Source: Bidens hawaiensis
Lineage: Eukaryota > Streptophyta > Magnoliopsida > Asterales > Asteraceae
Length of the DNA: 64,000 nucleotides
Reading direction: 5' to 3'
Assembly (NCBI GenBank): GCA_021521415.1
Contig: JAIQDT010009041.1
Location: forward strand, 22,115 to 86,114
In this document: one piece after another, positions 11,557 through 22,116 of the stretch
Numbering within the stretch: position 1 is the first letter of the stretch
Layout of the letters: every line of letters starts with the position of its first letter
The notes under the pieces: model-generated
Seen by the model: the letters and a program-made list of their open reading frames with translations, nothing else
Told to the model about the DNA's origin: nothing
The model's database searches: none
Program-made: the position numbers and the translations under genes

Positions 11557-12236
11557 TGTAGAGGATCAAGAGAAAACTCATCTTTAGAGAGAAAACTTAA
11601 AAACTCTTAAAGAATTATTTTTAATTAAAAATTAAAAAATATTTTTCAAATTTCTGTTTTTGCCATTATTGTTATATTTTCTTACCCTTTACTCGAAAAA
11701 ATAAAAAAATAAAAAAAATAAAAAAACCCCGCTGTAATGCACATACGTAATACTGTGCGATACCGTTGTATTACAAATATGTATTACTATGTATTTTTAA
11801 GTTTAATAGTGTTTAATTGAATATATTAAATATTTATGTATTGTAAATGTGTAGTAGTGTTGCATTATATGGAAAAAAAATAATAATAAAATAAAAGTCG
11901 ATGTAGTGCACATGTGCCTTAAAGTTGTATTACACATACGTACTAATGTGTATTCGATGTACGTATTAGTCTTATACTGCATATATACAATAATGTGTAT
12001 CAGATATGTGCAATAGTGTTGTATTCTATGCAATATAAACACTTTATGCAATGCACACTATTACATATGTTCACTACACCGACAAGCGTTTTTTTTGAAC
12101 CAATAACAACATATAAGAATAATGAAAAAAAAAGAAACTTCAAAATTTTTTTTTAAAAAAACTTAAAAATAGTTTTTAGGGGTTTTTAGGAGTTTTTAAG
12201 TTTTCTCTTTAAGAGGAGTTTTCACTGGATTCCACC
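11557..12236. mobile_element. foldback/MITE-like element 2
   Basis: The left end (AGAGAAAACTTAAAAACTC near 11600) and right end (GAGTTTTTAAGTTTTCTCT near 12190) form terminal inverted repeats of about 50 bases with mismatches. The interior holds many variants of ACATACGTATTAC and TGCACATGTG. It sits between TATATATA runs. Short reading frames inside do not resemble proteins. Confidence 0.6.
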
Positions 12237-12251
12237 CATATATATATATAT

Positions 12252-12582
12252 GGGAGATTTCAAATGAGAACCCCTTTGAGTTTTAAGAACTCGAAAGAAC
12301 TCAGTGTAATGATTTTTTTTCGAATTTTTTTACACATGCGTAATATATGTTACATACACGTAAAAAAATTACAGAATTTTTTACACACCGAGCCGACATT
12401 TTACACATGTGTAACAGTCGTAAAAGTTAGTGTAACCACTTACATCTTTATTCTCTCTCCTACTTTGACTTTTTTGCCAGATTTAATCTCAACCACATAT
12501 TTCAATCCACCTAATTAAATGTGTGGTCTAGAATAGAGTTCTTAAGTTCTTACAATTCAACATGGTTCTCAAAAGATCCCTC

Positions 12583-12584
<2 letters not shown>
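12252..12584. mobile_element. foldback/MITE-like element 3, copy 1, in a (TA)n tract
   Basis: It starts GGGAGATTTCAAATGAGAAC and ends GGTTCTCAAAAGATCCCTCCC in inverted arrangement. It is about 333 bases long, bounded on both sides by (TA)n. A second copy of the same element lies at 35003-35342, also between (TA)n tracts, so the family selects or duplicates TA microsatellite DNA. Confidence 0.8.

Positions 12585-12621
<37 letters not shown>
12585..12621. repeat. (TA)n microsatellite
   Basis: An uninterrupted alternating AT run of nearly 40 bases separates foldback element 3 from the left terminal inverted repeat of the Mutator-like element. Confidence 0.9.
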
Positions 12622-12623
<2 letters not shown>

Positions 12624-12625
<2 letters not shown>

Positions 12626-12860
12626 GGTTTATTGGTTTTTAATAATCCCTATTAAAGGCATTGGCCCCCAATGTCCCCCGTTAAAAAAACTTAACGGGGT
12701 TAGTTTTATGCTGACGTGTAACCTGACTAGGACATGATGTGGATTTTAATTTCTTTTTTACAGTTATTTTAACATGATTAATTGATTACATGGAAATGGC
12801 CATAATAAAACCCCCGTTTTTACTTCATCTTTCTTTACCGATTCAAAATTATAAAAAACC
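12624..12860 (+). repeat. left terminal inverted repeat of the Mutator-like element
   Basis: It starts AAGGTTTATTGG and matches the reverse complement of 38640-38903 with perhaps 85% identity. One gap of about 40 bases accounts for extra sequence in the right copy. It ends just before the 5' leader of the transposase gene, so it likely contains that promoter, as in other Mutator elements. Confidence 0.8.
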
Positions 12861-12920
12861 CCCCTAAGTTTTCATCAATCAAGTTCTTCATCTTAGAGTT
12901 CTTCAGCCATCATCATTGAT

Positions 12921-13010
12921 CATGTAAGATAGTATATGAACTTCGATTTTAACACCCTTTACTCCTACTTAGTTACATATTAGTGAATCGATTGTATTTG
13001 TAATAATACA
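12921..13010 (+). other. probable 5'-leader intron of the transposase gene
   Basis: A donor (TCAT|GTAAGATAG) follows a leader that ends TCATCATTGATCAT, and an acceptor (TAATAATACAG|GGAG) directly precedes the ATG at 13016. The spacing of about 90 bases suits a plant intron. It is inferred from splice-site sequence only. Confidence 0.45.
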
Positions 13011-13015
13011 GGGAG

Positions 13016-13819
13016 ATGGATGATACGATTAATGTAAAAGTTTGGCATGGTGGGAATCTTAACTCCAAACCTAAATTGCACTATGATGGGGGGGGGGGGG
13101 TGATACATGTTTGAGGTTGATGTAGACAAAATGTCTTACTTTGAGCTAATGGGTTTTGTGATGGATAGTAAGTCATACAAAACTAAAGATTTTGATATGT
13201 TTTACTTAATTCCTGGGATGAACTTTGAAGAAGGACTTATTCAGTTGAAGAATGATGAAGATGTGAACAAGATGGTGTCAACATTGGGTGATGATGTGAA
13301 GCATATTCTTCATCTATATGTACAAGGTAAGTCTTCTGTTGTTGAAGCCCAATTGAACCAAAACAAAGCCCAAACTAGTAACATTCAAGCCCACATAACA
13401 AGCCCCTTTGAACCTTAAACAATCACCTCAACAGAAAATTAAATACACTAGAGCTACTGCTATGAGACTTCCTACACCTACAAAAGTAATATCCTCACTC
13501 ACCAAAGAACTACACATACAGGATTACTAAGTGTACTGCTAGAAGACTTCCTACACCAACCAAACTAATACCTTTACCCCACAAAGAACTAGCCACAACA
13601 GAAGTTACTAATAAGGGTTCTAGTTCTGATGAAGGAGCTGATGGATCTGATGTAGCAGATAGTGATGATGAAGAGTGGAAAGTATCTGTTTTGAATGGTT
13701 CTAATTCAGACAATGATGATGAAGGGTGGAGAGCATCTATTGCTGCAATAAAAGAAAATGAGTTGTCACAGAAAGATTTGGTAGGGGCCTATTTGTTTAT
13801 GGATCCATTCAGAGATTGA
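13016..13819 (+). pseudogene. N-terminal part of the MuDR-type transposase (PB1-like domain)
   Basis: The ATG at 13016 opens MDDTINVKVWHGGN, then a run of 13 G (13088-13100) breaks the frame. The next frame (13107-13418) reads FEVDVDKMSYFELMGFVMD and ends near the LHLYVQ block; this is the PB1-like N-terminal domain of plant MuDR transposases. An acidic spacer follows in another frame at about 13600-13819 (SDEGADGSDVADSDDEEW) and ends at a TGA at 13817. The transposase would bind the terminal repeats and cut them in the nucleus. The downstream part of the gene resumes near 33790, after the inserted elements. At least one frameshift and one stop make it nonfunctional. Confidence 0.75.
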
Positions 13820-13837
13820 GATCTGATTCACTTAGTC

Positions 13838-13930
13838 ATTGGGGTGTTTGTTTCATCAAAAGATAGCATCTGAATGGCTGAATGGGCCTCTTACCCATTC
13901 AGCCAAAAATACCCATTCAGCCAAAAATCA
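13838..13930 (+). other. possible left end of a hAT-like element inserted in the transposase gene
   Basis: GGGGTGTTTGTTTCATC is followed by GCATCTGAATGGCTGAATGG and CCCATTCAGCC, a composition seen at ends of hAT-type non-autonomous elements. A matching inverted end, AACAGTTGCCAAACAGCCCC, lies at 33750-33769, just where the transposase frame resumes. I could not find a clean 8-bp target duplication, so the pairing is tentative. Confidence 0.4.
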
Positions 13931-14923
13931 TAGCTTGAATGAAGAATTGACCATAGTTAACCCTCTTCTCCACGCACATCACCACCATCATCGTCGTGAC
14001 TTCGCGCTCAATTTCTATCTGATTTGGAACACAGCCAGGTACTATTTCTGTTTCTTAATCTATTTGCGCTTTTCTCTTTCCCTACCTCCGATTGATTTTT
14101 CTTTTCTTATGGTTCGAGTTAGGGTTTGTGAACAAATTAGGGATTTCTGCTTATTCTTCGATTAAATTAGAAATCAATCAACATCTATAAATCCGTGAGG
14201 TTGTGAACGAATTAGGAATTTATGCTTTTATTATAGTTTGGTTCAATTTGGTTTCGGTAGATTGCTTGTCCAAACCGACTGTTTGCTAATAGTTTTATAT
14301 TCAGCATGTTAATCTAATAGCTTGTTGTGCAGTGTGCACACAAGCTGTTTGATAAAATGCTTAGACCAAACTCACATTAATTTAAGAATGAAATTCATAT
14401 CAGTTTACTTTTTGGGCATCAGCCTCTTACTCTTAGATTTAGGTTTGGTTTGATTATTGATTTGATTTTTATTGATAATTTAAAAGATACGACTTCAAGA
14501 GCCCATGTATATTTACTTGATTATTAGAATTAGCGGCATGTGATGAATTTTTCCATGATCTTGATAAAATAATTATATTTGATTTTAATAATCTAAATAT
14601 GTGGAAAGTTGAGACTGAGATGGATTTGTTTAGCTAATGCTTGTATTTGTGGAACAATTTTTATGCAATTGACTTGCTTCTTTGTTTTTGCATTCGAAAA
14701 ACTTGGTGTGTATATTAATTATGTGCAGTGGCAATCAAAGTGTTTATGGGTGTATTTACATTGAAGGTAGAGGGTGCATATTTAACATATCTACTAACAT
14801 CAGTTAAATGAGTTGCCTCTTGGTTTCGATTTGAGTGATTGTTTTTCTAACAACATTGTACCTTTTTACCGTTTTTGTTGCTGCTGTATGGTTACCTGGT
14901 TCACTTAGGACGCTAATGATTTT
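13930..14923 (+). other. gene-promoter-like sequence of unknown origin
   Basis: The stretch 13960-14170 looks like a host 5' leader: C-rich CACATCACCACCATC, a donor-like CCAG|GTACTATTTC near 14034, and AGGGTTTGTG. No matching coding exon follows, so it may be a captured gene fragment. From 14200 to 14923 I see only T-rich noncoding DNA. Confidence 0.25.
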
Positions 14924-15662
14924 GGTGGTGTTTGTTTTTTGTCTGAAGATCTTCCTGGCCTCTTATGTCTGCGTCGCCTACTGTTTGTTTTTCTGAAGAC
15001 ATTTCATTAAAAAACGTCTTCGTGCTCTCTTATCCTAGAAGACATGGACCTTGCTCTTTTCAAGTCTTCTGCATTTTCTATCTCATTCAAAACCCTAGCC
15101 CCCTTTCATTCTACCATCTCCTTCACAGCCGGCGCCGCACCATCGGCGACCTCCACTGCTCCTCCACCACTCTCAGCCGACCGCCGCTGCCTTTCTCCCG
15201 ACATCACCGCCGCCGCACGCTGCTTCGCCACCTCGAGCCGTAGCTGCCACCTCCACCACTGTCTACCATCTACCTTGGCATGTTTATTTCTTCAAGATTT
15301 GATAGTCTATCCACCATTATTGTAATTGTTCTATTATTGCTAGTTTATTGTTGAGTAAAGTTTGTAGAAGGTTTAGATGTATGAATGTGTTGTTGTTTGA
15401 TTTTTTTGTTAAATTGTACAATTATTACTAGTTTGTTGTTGAATAAAATCTGTAGAAGTTTTATGAATGTGTTATTTGATTTTTCTTTAAAAAAATCGGT
15501 TTATTTAATTTTCTGTTTATTATAGCAGTGTGCAGAAGTTAAAAAACAAACAGTCTTCTTGTTGCAGACTGTAGAGATTTGGTCAACCTCTTCTGCTGCA
15601 GATGTTCGCAGATATGATCCGCAGACTGCAGACATTTTACCTCTAAAAAAACAAACAGCACC
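14924..15662. mobile_element. short TIR element with a GC-rich coding-like core
   Basis: GGTGGTGTTTGTTTTTTG on the left is mirrored by AAAAACAAACAGCACC on the right. The GTCTGAAG/CAGAC motifs recur near both ends. The target duplication is unclear, so hAT or Harbinger type is undecided. It is about 739 bases long and encodes no transposase. The core (15044-15325) is far richer in G+C than its surroundings. Confidence 0.5.
15044..15325 (+). pseudogene. coding-like fragment with transit-peptide-like composition
   Basis: The 93-codon frame starts MDLALFKSSAFSISFKTL and is rich in Ser, Ala, Thr, Pro and Arg with few acidic residues, like a chloroplast transit peptide. Its G+C content contrasts with the AT-rich flanks, which fits a host exon captured by the surrounding TIR element. 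No known domain follows and the frame simply ends at a TAA. I do not recognise the parent gene; chance composition remains possible. Confidence 0.3.
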
Positions 15663-16384
15663 TTTGTTTGCGGGTTTGTCTCTTCGTCGTTTTAAGGTGA
15701 TTTATATAAAATTGTAGCTTGATATGGTCTATCATTTTATGAATGAAGTTTCTTACCTGTAGGATTAGAATGTGCACTTGAATACAAATTCAGGTTCTAT
15801 TGGAACATTGGTTGATCTGTTGAGTTGTAAACTTGTAATGGTCTGTTTTGACATCCAAATGCTACCTATGTATTTTAAGTTTAAGATTAATTTTAAGTTT
15901 TAACAAATAACATTATTACAAGTGTTATTATTTGACTATTTGTTTCCATTTAATACCTTGAAAACATATTTAAAGTTTGGGCATTTCTCAATAGTTTTTG
16001 AGATTATTTTTTACATACAATAATTTATGCTCTCTCTTTCAACAAATGTCGCAGATTATATCAGGGGCATTACCGACCGAGTCCTATCTTCAGGAAACAC
16101 GTTCCGTGGTGGTCTCTTTTGGATTCAACATATGTTAAACTTCATTGTTTGCAAAGAAATATTTTCCGTCAAAAAGGTTTGTTTTTTTTTTGTTTTGTTT
16201 TTCTAATTCAGACGAGTTATCCATATTGTATCTTCACCTAGCAACCAAATAAATAACCAAATTTATTTACAATTATATAAATAAAAGTTGCAGCCATCAT
16301 ATAATCAGAATTAGATGATTGTTCTTTATTAGCGTCAAAATGATAGTCGTTATGATATTTTTGTGTATTCACGTTTTGATATTC

Positions 16385-16432
16385 GGGTCCGTTACCGAGT
16401 TACCCGCGCAACGCGCATGGGGAACTTACTAG
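16385..16432 (+). mobile_element. possible Helitron 3' terminus
   Basis: A short hairpin CGCG-CAA-CGCG at 16404-16415 is followed after about 13 bases by TTACTAG|TT. Helitrons end with a hairpin and CTRR inserted before T. I could not locate the matching TC 5' end, so the body is undefined and the call is weak. Confidence 0.4.
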
Positions 16433-16491
16433 TTAATCGGTAAAGTTGGATTGGCAAATGAGCGATTAGCAAGGAAAATGCATCTGCATGC

Positions 16492-16541
<50 letters not shown>
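16492..16541. repeat. (TTA)n microsatellite
   Basis: About 16 perfect TTA units. Reading frames here giving poly-Tyr or poly-Asn are artefacts of the repeat. Confidence 0.95.
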
Positions 16542-16983
16542 TCTTTTATGGCACCAATTTGATATGGTGTAATATTGTGATCGGAAGCGGCCAAAACAGA
16601 ATCCTAAAAAATAAAGGGAGGAAATGCATAGGATTAAAAGAAAGGCAAGACAACTCAAGCATGGTATAGGATTAAAAGAAAGGCGGAGTTGTAGAAGAAC
16701 AAAATGGATTTGGTGTGAACATGAATATTATAACTCTTCATCTTCATGTTCGTATTAGAATAGGAGATTTTGATTTGATGTTTGTAGGTTTCCATGTGGT
16801 TTATGTTTACTTCAGCCACTTATTGAGTTTCCGTTGTACTATAACTATCTTTGTTGGTTATGAAAGTTCGTTTTTGTTGGAAAAATAAAAAGATGAATAA
16901 CTTGCGGTTGATGATTATTGTATACCCATACGCTGTGATTTTAAAGGAAATATATCATAAAATGAATTGAATGCATGTCCTAT

Positions 16984-17040
16984 TGTCACACCCCGACTAG
17001 CACAATGCGGAAGCGTAAAACGGGAATGTAACAGACACCT
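16984..17040 (-). repeat. remnant of the 3' LTR of element C
   Basis: These 57 bases match the U5 terminus of the intact LTR at 30216-30272 (CTAGCACAATGCGGAAGCG and GGGAATGTAACAGACACCTC), with one extra C. Beyond GACACCTC the two diverge, marking the deletion junction with gag. Confidence 0.85.
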
Positions 17041-17122
17041 CGGCTATTTCTGCTTGCATTTGCCGAGCAATCATCTCGGCTATTTCTGCCTCAGTCATAG
17101 GGTTTGCTTTCTTTGGGGCCAT
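16997..17122 (-). pseudogene. first 28 codons of element C gag fused to LTR sequence
   Basis: The ATG at 17122 opens MAPKKANPMTEAEIAEMIAR, a typical start for gag of Asteraceae-type Ty3 elements. After about 28 codons the frame enters U5 sequence and ends at a TAG at 16999-16997. The junction falls in GAGGTGTCTG, where the last GAG of the gag part equals the LTR base triplet, so a microhomology-mediated deletion is likely. The AEIAE repeat is encoded by two copies of CTCGGCTATTTCTGC. No function is expected. Confidence 0.7.
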
Positions 17123-17467
17123 TCTATAATGATAAACAAATATAAGCCAACTAATACTAATTCCAGTCTACGGCACTGTGTAATAATAATCACAATAAAT
17201 GTTGTACAGGTAAGCCAAATAACATACTGACATTTCACAAATTGCTCTGTACATTGATAATAAAAGGTACATAGACTTAGCCTGATAAAGGCCAGTGCTT
17301 GCATGTATATATCAAAATCTGTCACTAAGTGACTGTTAGACTTAACCCTATAAGGGTCAGTGCTTGTAATAATGTACAAAGTTGTGCCCCATATTAACAT
17401 AACATACTACTATATACATACATGGGGTATCAAAAGATCATGTACACATAGTTGTAATATCCCGCAT
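17123..17467 (-). other. spacer between extra ORF and gag of element C
   Basis: Noncoding DNA of about 345 bases. A near-repeat, AAGGCCAGTGCTTG near 17287 and AAGGGTCAGTGCTTG near 17353, is visible. It sits between the stop of the pre-gag ORF and the gag ATG, as in element D where the spacer is 242 bases. Confidence 0.5.
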
Positions 17468-18226
17468 CTATCCATACAGACGATAGACTAACCACAAACA
17501 TATAAATAACAACACCGTAATCACCCAGTAACAGTTCCACAGCCGAACTGTCACCCTATCCAAACAACAGTGGTGGTAGGCATCTGACTGCTGCAAGTTC
17601 AGTACTATCTGATGTAACGTCGATAAGTACTGGGTCATGTCCCTCCTCTCCTGGTTAATTTTAGCTATGGCTATCGAGTGGTCTATCACACGGTCAGTCA
17701 GGACAGCCATCCAAGAGTTGTTTCCTGCGTTTGGGAGGTCAGGACGAGGGGAAGGTATACTCAATGAACGAGAAGATGAAGTATCTACCCTAGGGCGTGA
17801 AGGTCCTCCCCGGTCATGGGTAGATCTGAATGGAATCGACGTAGGGTCAATCGGGGTTACCCGAATACGAGCAGTCTGCCGGACTCGTGCAGTAGCTGAA
17901 GTCGTCGGCGACAGGTGTATAGGTGGAGTGGGTAATCTGGCTACTCTAGCAGGTGAACGATACTGACTGTTAACTTCGTCTTGATCCTTGCGTGGTGACT
18001 TGGGTGGATAACTATCGCATCTGTAACCAGATAGATCAGGCACATTCCTGGGTAGCTCTCTACAAATAACCTCTTCTTCCACCTCTTCCTCTTCCTCATC
18101 CGGTTCCTCTTCTAGGTCTTCTTCTTCTGGATCCTCCTCTGATTCTTCTTCGGGATCCTCCTCTACAGATATTACCGGTTGTTCTTCCGGTACGTAGTCG
18201 TTATTCATTGACATAAGTCTGCACAA
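17468..18226 (-). CDS. pre-gag ORF of element C: acidic, Pro/Arg-rich, C-terminal membrane segment
   Basis: An intact 252-codon frame lies between the primer-binding site and gag in the sense direction. Met5 or Met7 could also be the start. Residues ~13-53 are almost entirely Glu/Asp/Pro (EEDPEEESEEDPEEE), ~60-165 are Pro/Ser/Arg-rich, ~170-215 look helical (IAIAKINQERRDM), and the C terminus holds a hydrophobic run (WVITVLLFICLWLVY) ending YRLYG. The layout is that of a tail-anchored membrane protein. I do not recognise a known family; it is not gag, protease, RT, RNase H, integrase or a chromodomain. Element D has an ORF of similar length in the same position. Function is unknown; particle or membrane targeting is a guess. 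Confidence 0.6.
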   Translation of the reverse strand: MCRLMSMNNDYVPEEQPVISVEEDPEEESEEDPEEEDLEEEPDEEEEEVEEEVICRELPRNVPDLSGYRCDSYPPKSPRKDQDEVNSQYRSPARVARLPTPPIHLSPTTSATARVRQTARIRVTPIDPTSIPFRSTHDRGGPSRPRVDTSSSRSLSIPSPRPDLPNAGNNSWMAVLTDRVIDHSIAIAKINQERRDMTQYLSTLHQIVLNLQQSDAYHHCCLDRVTVRLWNCYWVITVLLFICLWLVYRLYG

Positions 18227-18924
18227 AGGTTAGTTATAAGAATGATAACTATTGCTATCGCTAACTATTGTCGAGGAGATTAATTAACTAAACCAAATTT
18301 AATATTAATTATATCATAATATAATATTAGTTTTATTAAAATTTTAATTATTATTATTATTATTTAAATCAATACTGAATATAAATGAATATAATATTCA
18401 TAGTAAAATTTACCGTCATCAACAGTATCGTACGTACACATATTTATACATCTTGTTCCACATAAACACGTATGAGTGTTACATATATATATACTTTCCC
18501 ATTACCTTTTATACACATATGTTGCCACTTTTACCTAACCACACGTTCCGCGACTTCTCCCAGAATTCACTCGTACAAGCAAGTCTGTTATTATGTGTCA
18601 CACCCTCAAAATCCACTAACGGAGTTTTACCGTCAGAGGGTGTGAACTGGCAGGATCGGAATCATTAGTTATAACCAAACCAAAGAAAAACGTTTAAATG
18701 AAAGTAAGTGCGGAAGCGTAAAACCTTAATTCAAAAGTTGCGTCACGCAGGACGACTTAAAACCAAATGTAACTGTTAAAATTAAGTTTGCAGAATAAAA
18801 GTGTTTTCATTAATGCATGCTCCTAAACCGCGCGCCCGCCTCGGCTACCTGAGAATAACATACTAAAAGTGTCAACACAAGGTTGGTGAGTTCACAAGTA
18901 AAATAAGATAAATCGTTTAGCGTT

Positions 18925-19070
18925 TTGCGTAACCTCGTTACGACGTTTAAATGTTGCGTAACCCCGTTACGACGTTTGAGTGTGTTACCACGTTACAGCG
19001 TTTGAGTGTGTAACTACGTTACAGCGTTTAAGTGTGTAACCACGTTACAGCGTTTAAGTGTTTTGCATTA
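18925..19070 (-). repeat. tandem ~26-bp GTAAC-rich array in element D LTR
   Basis: Five units share GTGTGTAACCACGTTACAGC with GTTTAAGT. Each unit includes the dyad GTAAC(N)CGTTAC, so the array could form small hairpins. It is repeated at 27599-27744 in the other LTR. Confidence 0.85.
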
Positions 19071-19749
19071 CCAGATAGTGTTATGTCAAATTATATATCG
19101 ATAGGTAGCTAATCTATACAACAAGTATCGCTAAGTGGTTCGCGACCGAAGCTGACTGTTTATCAAGTGCCCGTCACCAGGTCCTCCAGACCATGGTAAG
19201 TGTTAGCCAAAATTTACACCCACTCAACCTCCAGTTGAGCTTAGCGTCGGGTGGGGTTTGTCAAACCCAGTAGTACTACCCAAAAGTGACTCGCTATTCC
19301 AAATATTAACCGGTCCGATGTGTGGGACTTCAAATGTTACGTATGCCGCTTAGCCTTTACAAGTGATATATAATTTATAACAAAATCTTTCATATGCGTT
19401 TATCTCAGAAAATATGTTTATCGGAGTATGTTATCTCCCCCAAGTGAAAAACGTTTGAAAACAGTTTAAGAGTGGGGTAAGTGAACTCACTGTTTGCGAA
19501 GAATATCCGATCTAGATCACCGAGTGATGCGCGTCGTAGAAAACTCTCTAGCGTTCTAAAATAACAAAGAGATTTTCTAAGTATCGGAATGTTTAACGAG
19601 TCTCTAGACTCGGCACATAATACCTATGCACGTAACATGTTTCGTGTTTCGTTTGTGAATCGTGTGTGACTTAAACAAGTAAAATTGTGATACGATACAT
19701 GAGTGAGCAATTACTTTCGTGTCACGTACTAATAATGTATATCACTAGT

Positions 19750-19925
19750 AATTTCTCCCCGTAAGGGTGATTTGGTCACACACAACAATTAACTAGCAAT
19801 TATTCCCGTAAGGGCATTTTGGTCAACAAACAAAGACTAACTAACCATTATTCCCCATAAGGGCAATTTGGTCAATTCATGACAATCAACTAACAACTAT
19901 TCCCCGCAAGGGTATTTTGGTCAAA
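19750..19925 (-). repeat. tandem ~50-bp array in element D LTR
   Basis: Four units share ATTATTCCCCRTAAGGGCA and TTTTGGTCAA, with CAACTAAC between. Copies differ slightly. The same array is in the right LTR near 28424-28599. Confidence 0.85.
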
Positions 19926-21363
19926 ATACAACAATTTTATAAAAACTATCATATTTCATGCATTCCTATACAACTCAGCAGCTAGTTTCGTTATGACAGA
20001 ATTTCTACTTGAAAGATTGCACTAGTTCACCGATCATAACGTCTCAATTAATTCACCAAAAATCACCACAGAAGCATACATATCTTAGGTTTCCAGAACA
20101 TATTTTATCTTATTTTTATTCCACATATTTTTCTTATAATGACCAAAACATTACAGCAAACTCATATCAGTCAGATTCATGCGCAACAGAATGTTATTTA
20201 CAATTCCCGTTAAACGAAAAATCCAATAAATGCAAGACCACTTGGGTTTGGTTCCTAACTCAGTGAGTCAACTTCCAGAAGTGGAACCAACCCAATTGGT
20301 CTCGTAGTTCATGAGATATAACATTTACAACATAACCTAACAGCAGGTCTAACAGCTCAGCTTTGCATCACGTTTTTGTAAAATCATAAGAGTATACTTC
20401 CACTTATCCAAAAATTACGAATTTATACTTTATAGAAACTAGACTCAACCTAGTTTACTGCAGTACCCACAATTTCAATCAATTTTCACGTTTACACTTC
20501 GTTACAGTCAGTTAAACATCGTATATACATTCTGTCCAGAATCTGTTCACATCAAAACTCAACAAAATAACAATCTATGAACTATCATGCATCCATATAA
20601 CCCTCTAGACACTATAACTACTATCCATGCATATCAATTACACCATACACACATGGTTAGGGTTTTATTTGAACTCACAATCAAGGACACAACAATTAAC
20701 ATGCAATACTATCAAACTAGTTATCAATTCATTATTCAAATAACAACAATCATATTAATCATATGCATGAACAAAATCGGCCAGCTAGGGTTTGTTATTA
20801 ACCCAACAAACATCAAATTCAATCAACAAGGATGTGAAGGATGATCAAATATACCTTCCTAGCACTTTGTTCTTCAATCAAAGGCTTGAATTGATGGTGT
20901 ATGTGTGTGTGTTTGTGGACGGCAGCCAAGAGAGAGCAAGGGGGAGGCCGATCGGGTTGTAGGTTAATAAAATAGGTTAGGGTTTGTAGTTAAGGTTATA
21001 TTTATAGATATACAAGTTACACTCTAGCCCCTAATCTTTCAAGTGTTACATCTCTAGCCTAAACTAGTTGGTTCTTGTTTCTTGTTTAACGTTCCACATA
21101 ACAATCAAGTAACACACATATATCTAACACATAATAATCACATAATTAGTGTTTTGACGTTTGTCGTTTATTTATCAATCGTTCGCGTCAACTCGTTTGC
21201 GTTTCGGTGCAAATCCCGAAAGACTACACATGTAGTAAGTGTTAAGCGTCATTTAAACCCTAGTTTAAATGTAATGAAGTGTGCGTTATAGATTCAACGA
21301 TCTTAAAGTTTGAATTGACGGAGTTGAGTTAACGGGGTTAACCTGAAATTGACGATTGTCACA

Positions 21364-21495
21364 TCATTCCCATGTTAAAGAATTTTCGTCCCGAAAATTT
21401 GAGTCAAGTCGTGATGAGAGCCTGAAAAAGTAAGAAAAATTTTCAATTTGTCATATCATCCCCTAGTAGAAAGAAATTTCGTCCCGAAATTTAGT
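21364..21495 (-). other. duplicated polypurine region of element D
   Basis: On the minus strand two similar segments occur in series. Each has a TTTCGGGACGAAA palindrome followed by a purine-rich run (CTACTAGGGGATGA, then AACATGGGAATGA). Only the second abuts the LTR and should be the working plus-strand primer. The first looks like a local duplication. Confidence 0.65.
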
Positions 21496-22116
21496 TCATA
21501 CCTCCGGTGATGTTTGACGGTTTGCCGGGTTTCGCGGTTTTCGGTGTTTGGTTAGCCCTTCAAAAAGGTGAGGATACTTTTTCATCATGTGATCCTCGCG
21601 TTCCCATGTGAACTCCGGTCCACGTCTCGAGTTCCAACGAATCTTAACGATTGGAATTTTGCTGCGTTTGAGCGTTTTGGTTTCCCAATCCAAAACCTCG
21701 ACTGGTTCCTCAATGAACCGTAACTGTTCATCAACTTGTAGTTCCTCCAAAGGGACTACTTGGGTTTCATCAGATAGGCATTTCTTCAAATTTGATACGT
21801 GGAATACATCGTGTACGCCACTGAGTTCTGTTGGTAGGTCCAGTCGGTACGCCACCGGACCAATGCGCTCAGTTATCCGGTACGGACCAACATATCGTGG
21901 GTTGAGTTTGTTTCGCTTACCAAAGCGAACCACACCTTTCCAGGGTGAGACTTTGAGTAACACTCGATCGTTTACTTGAAATTCGAGAGGTTTTCGGCGC
22001 TTGTCGGCGTAACTCTTTTGGCGATCTCGTGCTGCTGCCATGCGGTTTCGGATTTGAACAATCTTTTCCGAGGTTTCGAGTACCAGTTCCGGACCAGTGA
22101 TTTGGCTATCACCCAC
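21496..22116 (-). pseudogene. integrase C-terminus and chromodomain of element D
   Basis: The frame begins in the conserved integrase C-terminal region ([16 protein letters not shown]), passes the GPY/F motif ([18 protein letters not shown]), then [12 protein letters not shown]. It ends with a chromodomain at about residues 130-190 ([30 protein letters not shown]). Chromodomains steer Ty3 integration toward modified histones in heterochromatin. It is out of frame with the upstream integrase: a small deletion near 22150 shifts the frame, so integrase core and chromodomain cannot be made as one chain. The sequence is otherwise undamaged. Confidence 0.9.

Larger units (their letters stand above)
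18596..21363 (-). repeat. 3' LTR of element D
   Basis: The LTR has TGTGACA...GGGTGTGACA ends when read on the minus strand. It is equal in length to the other LTR. The polypurine region lies immediately outside at 21364. Inside are two tandem arrays (18925-19070 and 19750-19925). A TATA-like CTATAAATATAAC lies near 20997-21009. Confidence 0.95.

Noticed and set aside
16392..16669. Poly-Asn and poly-Tyr frames
   Set aside because: They are translations of the (TTA)n microsatellite.
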